DNA of 64,000 nucleotides from Herbiconiux sp. L3-i23 (GTDB lineage: Bacteria > Actinomycetota > Actinomycetes > Actinomycetales > Microbacteriaceae): contig NZ_AP025737.1 in NCBI RefSeq assembly GCF_023734115.1, forward strand, positions 496,001 through 560,000. The letters run 5' to 3'. The notes beneath the pieces were generated by a model, which was not told the origin of the DNA, did no database searches, and was given only the letters and a program-made list of their open reading frames with translations. The position numbers were made by a program, and so were the translations under genes. Positions 53,608 through 62,400 of the stretch are shown one piece after another (the stretch's first letter is position 1; every line of letters starts with the position of its first letter).

Positions 53608-54435
53608 TCAGCGAGCGGTGCTCGAGGAGGGCACTGCTCGGGTCGCGGGCGCCGTGTGACGACGGGCGAATGCCAGGGTCTGCCGCAGCATGTCGAGGCG
53701 CGCCTCGCGGTCGCCCGCGCCGTGGGTGTTGACCTCGGCGACGATCGATCCCGACCAGCCGCCGTCGGTCAGAAGGCGCAGCGTCTCGGCAACGGGCTGA
53801 CGTCCGGTCCCGGGTACGAGGTGTTCGTCGAAGATCCTGCCGTCGCCCGGCTGCGCGGCGCCGTCGCAGAGATGGACGTGACGCAGGCGGCTGCCCAGTT
53901 CCCGCGCCATCTCGAGCGAGTCGCGTCCCGACAGGGCGGCGTGCGAGAAGTCGAGCGTGACCGCGTCGCAGTCGAAGGTCGTCGGATCCCACCCCGGCGC
54001 GTACACCTTCACCTCGCGCTCGCGCACCTGCCAGGTGAACATGTTCTCGACCGCGATCTCGACCCCACTGGCCTTCGAGATCGTCGCGACCGCGTCGAGG
54101 AAGGTCCGTCCGTACTTCGGCTGCCAACGGAACGGCGGATGCACGACCACGGTGCTCGCCCCGACCGCGGCGGCGAGCTCGGCCGAGCGCTCGAGCTTGC
54201 GCCGCGGATCGGTGCCCCAGACGAGCTGCGTGAGCAGCAGCACGGGGGCGTGCACCGAGAGGATCGGCATGCCGTATTCGTGCGACAGCGCGAGCAGGCG
54301 CTCGGCATCACGGGTCACGGGATCCTGGGTGATCATCACCTCGACCCCGTCGAACCCGGCCTGCTTGGCCATCCCGAAGGCGGTCGCGATGCTCTCGGGG
54401 AAAACGCAACTGGTGCTCATTCCGACCTTGATCAC
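53608..54435 (-). CDS. Sugar phosphate isomerase/epimerase family protein (xylose isomerase-like TIM barrel)
   Basis: 275 residues from the ATG at 54435 (MIKVGMSTSCVFPESIATAF). Strand and loop segments are those of AP-endonuclease-2-like barrels: GFDGVEVMITQDP, PILSVHAPVLLLTQLV, GVEIAVENMFTW (catalytic glutamate), VTLDFSHAALSGRDS (metal ligands) and RHVHLCDGAAQPGDGR, then IVAEVNTHGAGD. These residues bind the divalent metal and the sugar in this family. Members interconvert ketoses or act on inositol derivatives; the substrate is unknown here. The UvrA-like gene follows in the same direction. Confidence 0.85.
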   Translation of the reverse strand: MIKVGMSTSCVFPESIATAFGMAKQAGFDGVEVMITQDPVTRDAERLLALSHEYGMPILSVHAPVLLLTQLVWGTDPRRKLERSAELAAAVGASTVVVHPPFRWQPKYGRTFLDAVATISKASGVEIAVENMFTWQVREREVKVYAPGWDPTTFDCDAVTLDFSHAALSGRDSLEMARELGSRLRHVHLCDGAAQPGDGRIFDEHLVPGTGRQPVAETLRLLTDGGWSGSIVAEVNTHGAGDREARLDMLRQTLAFARRHTAPATRAVPSSSTAR

Positions 54436-54487
54436 GTCTCCAGAATGTACGCCGCGCAGGGAAACGCGCGGTCACCGACGTGCTCCC

Positions 54488-54493
54488 TAACAT
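54488..54493 (+). promoter_or_regulatory. Putative -10 box (TAACAT) giving a leaderless mRNA
   Basis: TAACAT fits TANNNT and is 7 bases before the GTG at 54500. No Shine-Dalgarno sequence is present, so the message should be leaderless. Confidence 0.5.
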
Positions 54494-54499
54494 GAACAG

Positions 54500-55282
54500 G
54501 TGGAGATCGAGCGGCGAACGATTCGCAAGGAGCGCGCCAACGCGCCGGCCTCGTTCTTCGAGGCCGAGGCGGCGGGCCTCGAGTGGCTCGCCGAGGCGAT
54601 GCCCGAGCGGGGCGCCGGTGTCGCGCAGGTCGTCGACTTCGGACCGGGCTTCATCGAGACCCTGCGGGTCGACGAGTCCCGTCCGGGCGCCCGCGCCGCC
54701 CGCGACTTCGGCGCCGCCCTGGCCCGCACGCACGACGCCGGAGCCGCGGGGTTCGGTGCGCCTCCCGATGGCTGGGGCGGGCCGTGCTTCATCGGCCGTC
54801 AGGGCCTCGCCGTCTCGACCGCCGTCCGGAGCTGGGGTGCGTTCTACGCGGCCGATCGGGTGCTGCCCTACCTCGAGAAGGCGGTCGCCCGTGGTCACGT
54901 CCGACCGGACGCGGCTGCGCTCGTCCGCGCCGCGTGCGACCGCATCGCAGGCGGCGACTTCGACGACGACGACGCTCCCGCCCGACTGCACGGCGACCTT
55001 TGGAACGGCAACGTGCTCTGGTCGCCCGCGGGCGTCGTATTGATCGACCCCGCGGCGCACGGCGGTCACCGCGAGACCGACCTCGCGATGCTCGACCTCT
55101 TCGGCTGCCCGTACCTCGATGACATCCTCACCGGCTACGACGAGGAGCATCCCTTGCGCGACGGGTGGCGGCAGCGCATCCCGCTGCACCAGCTGCACCC
55201 CCTCGCCGTCCACGCGGCGTCGCACGGGTCGGGTTACGAGGCGCCGCTCGTCGAGGCGGCACGCTCAGTGCTCACGCTCTGA
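54500..55282 (+). CDS. Fructosamine kinase family protein
   Basis: 260 residues from a GTG (MEIERRTIRKERANAPASFF). The family phosphorylates the sugar part of glycated amines or proteins for repair. The phosphotransfer loop is RLHGDLWNGNVLW with H164, D166 and N169-G-N171, followed by VLIDPAAHGGHRETDLAMLD, the metal-binding segment. GWGGPCFIGRQ is also typical. Several similar proteins are described as phosphotransferases of the APH/choline kinase fold, so the precise substrate is open. A leaderless start is predicted. It is followed by the Mrp operon, which has its own -10 box. Confidence 0.87.
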   Translation: MEIERRTIRKERANAPASFFEAEAAGLEWLAEAMPERGAGVAQVVDFGPGFIETLRVDESRPGARAARDFGAALARTHDAGAAGFGAPPDGWGGPCFIGRQGLAVSTAVRSWGAFYAADRVLPYLEKAVARGHVRPDAAALVRAACDRIAGGDFDDDDAPARLHGDLWNGNVLWSPAGVVLIDPAAHGGHRETDLAMLDLFGCPYLDDILTGYDEEHPLRDGWRQRIPLHQLHPLAVHAASHGSGYEAPLVEAARSVLTL

Positions 55283-55316
55283 GCGTAAACAGTCAGGTTC
55301 GCGCGCTCGTGCCGCC

Positions 55317-55322
55317 TAAAAT
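55317..55322 (+). promoter_or_regulatory. Putative -10 box (TAAAAT) of the Mrp operon
   Basis: TAAAAT matches TANNNT well in a GC-rich setting, and places the transcription start about 66 bases before the mrpA ATG at 55396, with GGAGG ahead of the ATG. No convincing -35 box was found. Nothing else stands out in this 113-base gap. Confidence 0.5.
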
Positions 55323-55395
55323 AAGGAACGTCGGACTCGATCTTCATCGGTGACCGCACGCGACGACCATTGGCCGCCTGACGTACGGAGGAAAC

Positions 55396-58350
55396 ATGCT
55401 CTTCCTCCTCTGCGCGTTCGCCATCGCCGCCCTCGTCGTTCCCGCTCTCGTCCCGCGATTCGGCACCAAGGCGTTCGCCTTCGCGGCACTGCCCGCTCTC
55501 GCCGGGTTCGTGCACGCGTGCATCGCCGCTCCCGGAATCCTCGCCGGCACCCCGCTCGTCGAACGCACCGAATGGGTTCCGCAGCTGGGGCTCACCCTCG
55601 ACCTGCGCATGGACCCCCTCGCGTGGCTGCTCGCGATGGTCGCCACCGGCGTCGGCGCGCTCGTGATGCTCTACTGCATCCGCTACTTCCGCAGCGACGA
55701 GCCGGGGCTCGGCCGGTTCGCGGGGATCCTCACCGCCTTCGCCGGGTCGATGTACGGCCTCGTCGTCGCCGACGACGTCTACCTGCTGTTCGTCTTCTGG
55801 GAGCTGACCACGGTCTTCTCCTACCTGCTGATCGGCCACAGCACCGGGCGTCGGGCGAGCCGTGCGGCGGCGCTGCAGGCGCTGCTCGTCACGACCCTCG
55901 GCGGGCTCTCGATGCTCGCCGGCCTGGTGCTGCTCTCGACCGAGGCCGGCACCTCGAACCTCGGCGAGCTGGTGGCCGCTGCCCCCACCGGGCCGGTCGT
56001 CACCGTCGCCGTGCTCCTCGTCCTGGTCGGGGCCGTCACGAAGTCGGCCATCTTCCCGTTCCACTTCTGGCTGCCGGGCGCCATGGCCGCGCCCACCCCG
56101 GTGAGCGCCTACCTGCACGCCGCCGCGATGGTGAAGGCGGGCCTCTACCTCATCGCGCGCCTCGCTCCCGGCTTCGCCGAGGTATCCGGGTGGCGCGAAT
56201 CGCTCGTCGTCCTCGGCGTGCTCACCATGCTGCTCGGCGGCTGGCGTGCGATGCGCGAGACCGACCTGAAGCTGCTGCTCGCCTACGGCACGGTCGGCCA
56301 GCTCGGATTCCTCACCGTCGTGATCGGCTACGGCACCCGCGACACCCTCCTCGCGGGGCTCGCGCTGCTGCTCGGCCACGCCCTGTTCAAGTCGGCGCTG
56401 TTCCTCACCGTCGGCATCGTCGACCACCGGGCGGGCACCCGAGACCTGCGCCGACTCTCAGGCCTCGGCCGTCGAGCCCCCGTGCTCGCCGCCGTCGGCA
56501 TCCTCGCCGCGGCGTCGATGGCGGGCGTTCCGCCTCTCCTCGGCTTCGTCGCCAAGGAGGCGGCCCTCACCAGCCTGCTCGAGGCGGCCGAATCCGGACA
56601 GCTGATCGGCTGGGTCGCGCTGGTCGGCGTCGCGGTCGGATCGGTGTTCACCGTCGCCTACGCCACCCGGTTCGTCTGGGGAGCGTTCTGGTCGAAGCCC
56701 GGCGTCGAACCGCTGCTCGGCAAGCGCGAACGCCGCAGCTTCGTGGCGTCGCCGGCGCTGCTCGCGCTCGCTGGCCTGGTCCTCGGCCCCGCCGCTTCCT
56801 TCGTCGACGCGACGATCGCGCCCGCCGCCGACGCGCTGCCCGCGGGGGAGCACGTCTACCATCTCGCGCTCTGGCACGGCCTCGAGCCGGCCCTCCTCAT
56901 CTCGGCCGGAACCCTGGTGCTCGGTTTCACCCTGTTCTGGCTGCGCCGCCGCGCAGAGGCGGGCGAGGGATCCGAGCCGCGCCGCCGCACCATGGCCGCC
57001 GACGCGTACCGCGGGGTGCTGCAGTTCGTCGACCGCAGCGCGGCGCGCGTCACCGCGACCGTGCAGCGCGGGTCGCTGCCCTACTACCTCGCGATCATCC
57101 TCATCGTCCTGGTGATCAGCGCGGGCGCCGCGGTGGCCCGCGTGCCCGATTGGCCCACCGAAGCACGGCTCTGGGACAGCCCCTATCAGGTCGTCATCGG
57201 GGCGATCATGATCGTCGCCGCCGTCGCGACCACCGTGGCGAGCAAGCGTTTCCAGGCCGTCGTCCTGGTCGGCGTGACCGGACTCGGCATGGCCGTGCTG
57301 TTCACCCTGCACGGCGCACCCGACCTCGCCCTCACCCAGGTGCTCGTCGAACTCGTCACCCTCGTCGCCTTCGTGCTCGTGCTGCGGCGGCTGCCCGCAC
57401 GGCTCGGCGAGCGCAACGGCAGCCGCTTCAAGTTCGGTCGGGCACTGCTCGGCGCGGCGGTCGGCATCCTCATGTCGGTCATCGCCGTGGTCGCCCTCGG
57501 CGCACGGACGGCGACCCCCATCTCCGAGATGTTCCCCGAGCTCGCCTACGAGGGCGGGCACGGCATGAACGTCGTCAACGTCGCCCTCGTCGACCTGCGC
57601 GGTTGGGACACGATGGGCGAGCTCAGCGTTCTCATCGCCGCCGCGACCGGTGTCGCGAGCCTCGTCTTCATCTCGAGCCGCAGCGACCGGATGCCCGACT
57701 TCGCGCGGCGTTCCGGTCGCGGCATCCGCGACCTCGAGACGGCCCGGAAGGATCGGGTCGACAGCGAGCGCGGCCCATGGCTGCTCGCGGGTCGCACCCT
57801 CGCGCCGCGCAACCGGTCGATCCTGCTCGAGGTCGTCGTGCGCCTCGTCTTCCACGCGCTGATCGTCGTGTCGCTCTACCTCCTGCTCGTCGGGCACAAC
57901 GCGCCCGGCGGCGGCTTCGCGGGGGGCCTCGTCGTGGGCCTGGCGCTCGTCGCCCGCTACCTCGCGGCGGGCCGGTTCGAGTTGGCCGCCGCCGCTCCCG
58001 TGAACGCGGGCGCTCTGCTCGGCAGCGGCCTCGCCTTCGCGGTCGGCACGGCCTTCGTCCCGTTGTTCTTCGGCGCCGACGCGCTCACCTCGACCTGGTT
58101 CGAGCTCGACCTCGGCTGGTTCGGCGAGATCGTCTTCGTCACCTCCACCCTGTTCGACGTGGGCGTGTACCTCGTCGTCATCGGCCTGGTCCTCGACATC
58201 CTGCGCAGCCTCGGCGGCGAGGTCGACCGCCAGCAGGAGGAAGAGGACGACGAGGCCGCCGGCGGACTCGCCACCATCGAGCCGGACGAGGCCGACAGCA
58301 CCGACAGCACTGACAGCAACAGCGAGACAACGGGGGAGGCCGTCCGATGA
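55396..58350 (+). CDS. mrpA: Na+/H+ antiporter subunit A (MrpA with fused MrpB domain)
   Basis: 984 residues from the ATG at 55396. The first 500 residues are the NuoL-like proton channel: DRMDPLAWLLAMVATGVGAL-type start, the WELTTVFSYLLIGH loop, KSAIFPFHFWLPGAMAAPTP and HAAAMVKAGLYLIARLAP. The last 350 residues carry the MrpA C-terminal domain (VLVELVTLVAFVLVL) and the MnhB/DUF4040-like membrane unit GHNAPGGGFAGGLVVGLALV, normally the separate MrpB. The antiporter uses the proton gradient to push out Na+ at high pH or salt. It overlaps mrpC by ATGA; a separate mrpB gene is absent because of the fusion. Confidence 0.93.
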   Translation: MLFLLCAFAIAALVVPALVPRFGTKAFAFAALPALAGFVHACIAAPGILAGTPLVERTEWVPQLGLTLDLRMDPLAWLLAMVATGVGALVMLYCIRYFRSDEPGLGRFAGILTAFAGSMYGLVVADDVYLLFVFWELTTVFSYLLIGHSTGRRASRAAALQALLVTTLGGLSMLAGLVLLSTEAGTSNLGELVAAAPTGPVVTVAVLLVLVGAVTKSAIFPFHFWLPGAMAAPTPVSAYLHAAAMVKAGLYLIARLAPGFAEVSGWRESLVVLGVLTMLLGGWRAMRETDLKLLLAYGTVGQLGFLTVVIGYGTRDTLLAGLALLLGHALFKSALFLTVGIVDHRAGTRDLRRLSGLGRRAPVLAAVGILAAASMAGVPPLLGFVAKEAALTSLLEAAESGQLIGWVALVGVAVGSVFTVAYATRFVWGAFWSKPGVEPLLGKRERRSFVASPALLALAGLVLGPAASFVDATIAPAADALPAGEHVYHLALWHGLEPALLISAGTLVLGFTLFWLRRRAEAGEGSEPRRRTMAADAYRGVLQFVDRSAARVTATVQRGSLPYYLAIILIVLVISAGAAVARVPDWPTEARLWDSPYQVVIGAIMIVAAVATTVASKRFQAVVLVGVTGLGMAVLFTLHGAPDLALTQVLVELVTLVAFVLVLRRLPARLGERNGSRFKFGRALLGAAVGILMSVIAVVALGARTATPISEMFPELAYEGGHGMNVVNVALVDLRGWDTMGELSVLIAAATGVASLVFISSRSDRMPDFARRSGRGIRDLETARKDRVDSERGPWLLAGRTLAPRNRSILLEVVVRLVFHALIVVSLYLLLVGHNAPGGGFAGGLVVGLALVARYLAAGRFELAAAAPVNAGALLGSGLAFAVGTAFVPLFFGADALTSTWFELDLGWFGEIVFVTSTLFDVGVYLVVIGLVLDILRSLGGEVDRQQEEEDDEAAGGLATIEPDEADSTDSTDSNSETTGEAVR

Positions 58351-58850
58351 CCGTGTCCCTCGCCCTGCTCATCACCATGGCCGTGCTCTACGCGTGCGGC
58401 GTCTACCTGCTGCTCGAGAAGAGCATGACCCGCGTCATCCTCGGCTTCCTGCTGATCGGCAACGCGACCAACATCCTGCTGCTCATCGTCTCCGGCCCGT
58501 CGGGCACCGCCCCGATCGTCGACGGCGAGACCGACCCGGCGACCTTCGCCGATCCGCTGCCGCAGGCGCTGATCCTCACGGCCATCGTCATCACCTTCGC
58601 GGTGTCCGCGTTCCTCATGGCGCTCGTCTACCGATCGTGGCGGCTCGCGAAGGAGGACGCGCTCACCGTCGATCCCGACGACGTCGCCCTGCGCACCCGC
58701 CTCGCGCAGGAACCCGAGATGCCCGACGCGGACGAGGACGACACCGAGTTCGGGGTCCGGGCCGATGCGGCCGTGGCGGGCGCGACCGACCTCGACGTGA
58801 GGCCGCGCGCGATGGAAGACGAAGCGAACGAGGAGGGGAAGCGATCATGA
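58347..58850 (+). CDS. mrpC: Na+/H+ antiporter subunit C (NuoK-like)
   Basis: 167 residues. Three membrane helices: VSLALLITMAVLYACGVYLL, VILGFLLIGNATNILLLIV and ALILTAIVITFAVSAFLMAL. These are those of MrpC/NuoK, including the conserved YLLLEKSMTRVILGF and DPLPQALILTAIVI blocks. After the third helix there is a charged C-terminal tail of about 65 residues, longer than in most MrpC. It overlaps both neighbours by ATGA, so translation is coupled in the operon. Confidence 0.93.
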   Translation: MTVSLALLITMAVLYACGVYLLLEKSMTRVILGFLLIGNATNILLLIVSGPSGTAPIVDGETDPATFADPLPQALILTAIVITFAVSAFLMALVYRSWRLAKEDALTVDPDDVALRTRLAQEPEMPDADEDDTEFGVRADAAVAGATDLDVRPRAMEDEANEEGKRS

Positions 58851-60409
58851 TCAGCCTCGTTCCGCTCCCCGTACTGCTGCCCCTGCTCGGTGCGGCGTTC
58901 GCCCTGCTCACCTACCGCAAGCCTCGCCTGCAGCGGCTCGTCACGGTCGGCGTGCTCGCGACCGTGCTGGTGGTCGGCGTCATCCTCGCCGTCGTCGTCG
59001 ACCGAGACGGCCCGCTCGTGATGAACGTCGGCGGGTGGCCCGCGCCGTTCGGCATCACCCTCGTCGTCGACCGGCTGTCGGCGCTCATGGTCTCGGTCTC
59101 GGCGGCAGTGCTGCTCGCCGTCCTCATCTTCGCGGTCGGGCAGGGTCTCGCCGACGAGGACGAGGGCGACAACACCCCCGTCTCGATCTACTACCCGGCC
59201 TACCTCGTGCTCGGTGCCGGAGTGTTCAACGCGTTCATCGCCGGCGACCTGTTCAACCTCTACGTCGGCTTCGAGATCCTGCTCGTCGCGAGCTACGTGC
59301 TGCTGACCCTCGGCGGCACCGAGCCGCGCATCCGCGCCGGCACCACCTACATCGTGGTCAGCCTGATGTCGTCGCTGCTGTTCCTCGCCGCGATCTCGAT
59401 GCTCTACGCCGCCACCGGTACGGTCAACATCGCGCAGCTGTCCGAGCGCATCGCCGATCTTCCGGGCGAACTGCAGACGCTGCTGCACGTGCTGCTGCTG
59501 CTCGCCTTCGGCATCAAGGCGGCCGTGTTCCCGCTGTCGTTCTGGCTGCCGGATTCCTATCCGACGGCGCCCGCGCCGGTCACCGCGGTGTTCGCGGGTC
59601 TGCTCACCAAGGTGGGCGTCTATGCGATCATCCGCACCGAGACGATCCTCTTCCCGACCCCCGAGCTGAACGACGTGCTGCTCATCGTCGCCCTGCTCAC
59701 GATGGTGGTCGGCATCCTCGGTGCGATAGCGCAAGCCGACATCAAGCGGATGCTCTCGTTCACCCTCGTCAGCCACATCGGCTACATGGTGCTCGGGGTG
59801 GGGTTGGGCACCGCGGCGGGAGTGGCGGCGGCGATCTTCTACACGATCCATCACATCGTCGTGCAGACCACGCTGTTCCTCGCGACGGGACTCATCGAGC
59901 GCAAGGGCGGCACGACCAACGTCGGCGACCTCGCCGGGCTGCTCAAGGCGTCGCCCGTCATCGGCGTGCTGTTCTTCATCCCCGCGCTCAACCTGGGCGG
60001 CATCCCGCCGTTCTCGGGGTTCATCGGCAAGCTCGGACTGCTCGAGGCGTCGGCCGAGGTCGCGACACCGCTGGCGTACACGTTGATGGGCGTCGCCGTC
60101 CTCGTCTCGCTGCTCACGCTGTACCCGCTCGCCCGCACCTGGAACCTCGCGTTCTGGCGGGGCCGCGACGAGGTCGAGGGCTACGAGTCGTACCTGACCG
60201 AGTCGCTGCACGGCGACCCGTACGCGTCGACGACCACCCGCACCCGCCCGGTGCCGGCGCTCATGGTGGCGGCGACGGCCGGCATGGTGGCGCTCGGCGT
60301 CGCCCTGACCGTGCTGGCCGGCCCGCTCTACGACCTCGCCTCCCGTGCGGGCGCCGACCTGCAGGGAACCGAGAGATACGTGTCGAGCGTGCTGGGGGAG
60401 GAGCGATGA
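58847..60409 (+). CDS. mrpD: Na+/H+ antiporter subunit D (NuoN/M-like)
   Basis: 520 residues from the ATG at 58847. It is a membrane proton channel with KAAVFPLSFWLPDSYPTAPA, the loop containing the key lysine, and VTAVFAGLLTKVGVYAIIR. The FILYVGFEILLVASYVLL-type segment in residues 120-150 has the acidic residue of this family (FNLYVGFEILLVASYV). IKRMLSFTLVSHIGYMVLGV marks the later half. It starts inside the mrpC stop and overlaps mrpE. In the complex it forms the second ion channel next to MrpA. Confidence 0.94.
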   Translation: MISLVPLPVLLPLLGAAFALLTYRKPRLQRLVTVGVLATVLVVGVILAVVVDRDGPLVMNVGGWPAPFGITLVVDRLSALMVSVSAAVLLAVLIFAVGQGLADEDEGDNTPVSIYYPAYLVLGAGVFNAFIAGDLFNLYVGFEILLVASYVLLTLGGTEPRIRAGTTYIVVSLMSSLLFLAAISMLYAATGTVNIAQLSERIADLPGELQTLLHVLLLLAFGIKAAVFPLSFWLPDSYPTAPAPVTAVFAGLLTKVGVYAIIRTETILFPTPELNDVLLIVALLTMVVGILGAIAQADIKRMLSFTLVSHIGYMVLGVGLGTAAGVAAAIFYTIHHIVVQTTLFLATGLIERKGGTTNVGDLAGLLKASPVIGVLFFIPALNLGGIPPFSGFIGKLGLLEASAEVATPLAYTLMGVAVLVSLLTLYPLARTWNLAFWRGRDEVEGYESYLTESLHGDPYASTTTRTRPVPALMVAATAGMVALGVALTVLAGPLYDLASRAGADLQGTERYVSSVLGEER

Positions 60410-60987
60410 CCGCGGAAGAGCTGCACCCGTCGCGTCGGATCAGTCTGCGCAAGACGCTGATCCAGCAGGCGCCGCTGCTGGTCGTGCTCGTGCTGCTGTG
60501 GCTGTTCCTCTGGGGCTCGTTCACCCCGATCGACATCATCATGGGCATCGTCGTCGCGATCGCGGTGACGCAGATCTTCGAACTGCCTCCCGTGCAGCTG
60601 TCCGGCCGATTCAACCCGTGGTGGCTGCTCGTCTTCCTCGTCGACTTCGCCCGTCAGGTGATCGCCGGGTCCTTCCAGGTCGCGGGTCTCGCACTGCACT
60701 TCGGCAAAGTCGTGAAGTCGTCCGTCATCGAGGTGAAGCTGACCACGAAGTCCGACTTCGTCATGACGCTCACGGCGATCGCGATCTCCCTCGTGCCCGG
60801 ATCGCTGATCCTCGAGGTCGACCGCACGGGGTCGACCCTGTTCCTCCACGTGCTCAACGCCGAAACCGCCGAGGCGATCGAGAAGGTCCGCCGACGGGTG
60901 CTGGTCACCGAACGTGCTCTGCTGCGCGCTCTCGGGTCGCGCGACGAGCTCACCGCCTCCGATGAGCGATGCAGGAGCGACTCATGA
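60406..60987 (+). CDS. mrpE: Na+/H+ antiporter subunit E
   Basis: 193 residues from the ATG at 60406. Two or three helices are in the N-terminal half (QQAPLLVVLVLLWLFLWGSF and PIDIIMGIVVAIAVTQIFEL). The conserved soluble part has DFARQVIAGSFQVAGLALHF, LTTKSDFVMTLTAIAISLVP and GSLILEVDRTGSTLFLHVLN. MrpE is required for antiport but has no channel of its own. It overlaps mrpD and mrpF by ATGA. Confidence 0.92.
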   Translation: MTAEELHPSRRISLRKTLIQQAPLLVVLVLLWLFLWGSFTPIDIIMGIVVAIAVTQIFELPPVQLSGRFNPWWLLVFLVDFARQVIAGSFQVAGLALHFGKVVKSSVIEVKLTTKSDFVMTLTAIAISLVPGSLILEVDRTGSTLFLHVLNAETAEAIEKVRRRVLVTERALLRALGSRDELTASDERCRSDS

Positions 60988-61286
60988 GCATCCTGACCCT
61001 GCTGCACGTCCTCGCCGGCGTCCTCCTCTCCGCCGCGGCGCTGCTCGTGCTGTACCGCATCGTGCGCGGCCCGACGATCCTCGACCGGATGATCGCCTCC
61101 GACGTGATGCTGACGACCCTCATCCTGGTGCTCGGCACCGAGATGGCGTTGAACGGGCACACCCGCACCCTGCCGGTCGTCCTGGTGCTCGCGGGAACCG
61201 CGGTGTTCGGGTCGATCGCCGTCGCACGGTACGTGTCGAAGCACGATAAGGCGCACGATCAGCACGAGGTGCACCATGGCTCCTGA
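60984..61286 (+). CDS. mrpF: Na+/H+ antiporter subunit F
   Basis: 100 residues from the ATG at 60984, chosen because GGAG lies 8 bases before it and it overlaps the mrpE stop. Three helices are present (LLHVLAGVLLSAAALLVLYR, MLTTLILVLGTEMALNGH and LPVVLVLAGTAVFGSIAVA), with the RIVRGPTILDRMIASDVM block typical of MrpF. A His/Lys-rich tail, HDKAHDQHEVHHGS, ends the protein. The next gene starts within it. Confidence 0.92.
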   Translation: MSILTLLHVLAGVLLSAAALLVLYRIVRGPTILDRMIASDVMLTTLILVLGTEMALNGHTRTLPVVLVLAGTAVFGSIAVARYVSKHDKAHDQHEVHHGS

Positions 61287-61653
61287 GATCGACGTGATCG
61301 ACATCGTCGCCGCCCTACTGCTGGTGCTCGGCGCGGCCCTCTCCGTCGCCGCCGGTGTCGGACTCATCCGTTTCCCCGACGCGCTCAGCCGGATGCACGC
61401 GGCGACGAAGCCGCAGATCCTCGGGTTGATCAGCGTGCTCGCGGCCGTCGCGCTCGAGGCGGGCAACTGGGCGACGCTCCTCGTGATCGCACCGACCATC
61501 CTGCTGCAGCTGCTCGTCAGCCCCATGTCGGCGCACATGATCGGCCGCGCCGGCTACCGCACGGGCAACTACCGCCGCGACCTCATCGTGCACGACGAGC
61601 TGGTCGACGACGTCGAACGCGCGAGCGAGGAGGACGCGGCACCGCGCTCCTGA
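61276..61653 (+). CDS. mrpG: Na+/H+ antiporter subunit G
   Basis: 125 residues from the ATG at 61276, overlapping mrpF by 11 bases. Three helices: IVAALLLVLGAALSVAAGVG, LGLISVLAAVALEAGNWATL and APTILLQLLVSPMSAHMIG. The blocks GLIRFPDALSRMHAATKPQ and the LQLLVSPMSAHMIGRAGYR end are those of MrpG. The rest is an acidic tail. It closes the six-gene Mrp operon; the next gene faces it. Confidence 0.92.
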   Translation: MAPEIDVIDIVAALLLVLGAALSVAAGVGLIRFPDALSRMHAATKPQILGLISVLAAVALEAGNWATLLVIAPTILLQLLVSPMSAHMIGRAGYRTGNYRRDLIVHDELVDDVERASEEDAAPRS

Positions 61654-61674
61654 TCGACGACTGATCCACGCGGG

Positions 61675-62364
61675 TCAGCGCTCGGCGGCCGCCGACCACA
61701 CCTGCGCGGCACCGTCCGCATCGAAGCCCCCGCGGGCGAGTCGGAAGCCGACGTCGGCGTGCGTGGTCCGCGGCGCGGCGCCGCGGCGGGTCGACGCGCG
61801 AACGCTCCAGGCATCGTCGGCGAAGCCGCCGCCCCGGAACACGCGGGAACCGTCCCCATCGGGGTCGAGCAGGTCGAAGCACCACTCCCACACGTTGCCG
61901 AGGGTGTCGAACAGCCCGTTGAGATTCGGCAGCTTGCCGCCCACCTCCTGTGCGGCGGTGACGCCGTCGAGGTTCGACCAGGCGACCTCGGCGAGCGGCC
62001 CGTACTGCGCCGCCGTGGACCCGGCGCGGCACGCGAACTCCCACTCCGCCTCGGTGGGGAGGCGGTAGCCGTCGGAGTCGACGTGCCAGGTCACCTCCTC
62101 GCCGTCGAAACCGTAGGCCGGATCGAGGCCTTCCCACTCGGAGGCGGCGTTGCAGAAGCGGATCGCGCGCAGCCAGCTGGCCTGCGTCGCCGGCCGCCGC
62201 GGCTCGGCGGCGGCGATTCCGAGCAGGTCGGCCATCTGCTCCTCGGTCACCGCGAAGACGCCGATCTCGAACGGTTCGAGGTCGACGCTCCATCGCGCCC
62301 CGCGGCGCGCGTCGGTCAGGACGATCGTGCCGCCTCCGATCCGCGCCATCTCGATCTCGTCCAT
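61675..62364 (-). CDS. SUMF1/EgtB-type formylglycine-generating-enzyme-fold protein, no active-site cysteines
   Basis: 229 residues from the ATG at 62364. RLPTEAEWEFACRAGSTAAQ, then LFDTLGNVWEWCFDLLDPDG and SRVFRGGGFADDAWSVRAS, finishing with DVGFRLAR, are the marks of the SUMF1 fold. True formylglycine-generating enzymes have a redox cysteine pair just after the RGGS motif; here the segment reads DDAWSVRASTRRGAAPRTTH with none. It therefore does not make formylglycine that way. It could be a structural relative or sugar-binding protein. It is divergent from otsA, with about 36 bases to the longest otsA start. Confidence 0.82.
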   Translation of the reverse strand: MDEIEMARIGGGTIVLTDARRGARWSVDLEPFEIGVFAVTEEQMADLLGIAAAEPRRPATQASWLRAIRFCNAASEWEGLDPAYGFDGEEVTWHVDSDGYRLPTEAEWEFACRAGSTAAQYGPLAEVAWSNLDGVTAAQEVGGKLPNLNGLFDTLGNVWEWCFDLLDPDGDGSRVFRGGGFADDAWSVRASTRRGAAPRTTHADVGFRLARGGFDADGAAQVWSAAAER

Positions 62365-62400
62365 CCCGCAAGCCTGTCACGCGACCATTCCTCAGGGCCC

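Noticed and set aside
55350-58313. A frame of nearly 1000 residues shifted against mrpA
   Set aside because: The product is Arg/Ala-rich with no membrane helices, while the overlapping frame is a clear MrpA. It is a shadow.
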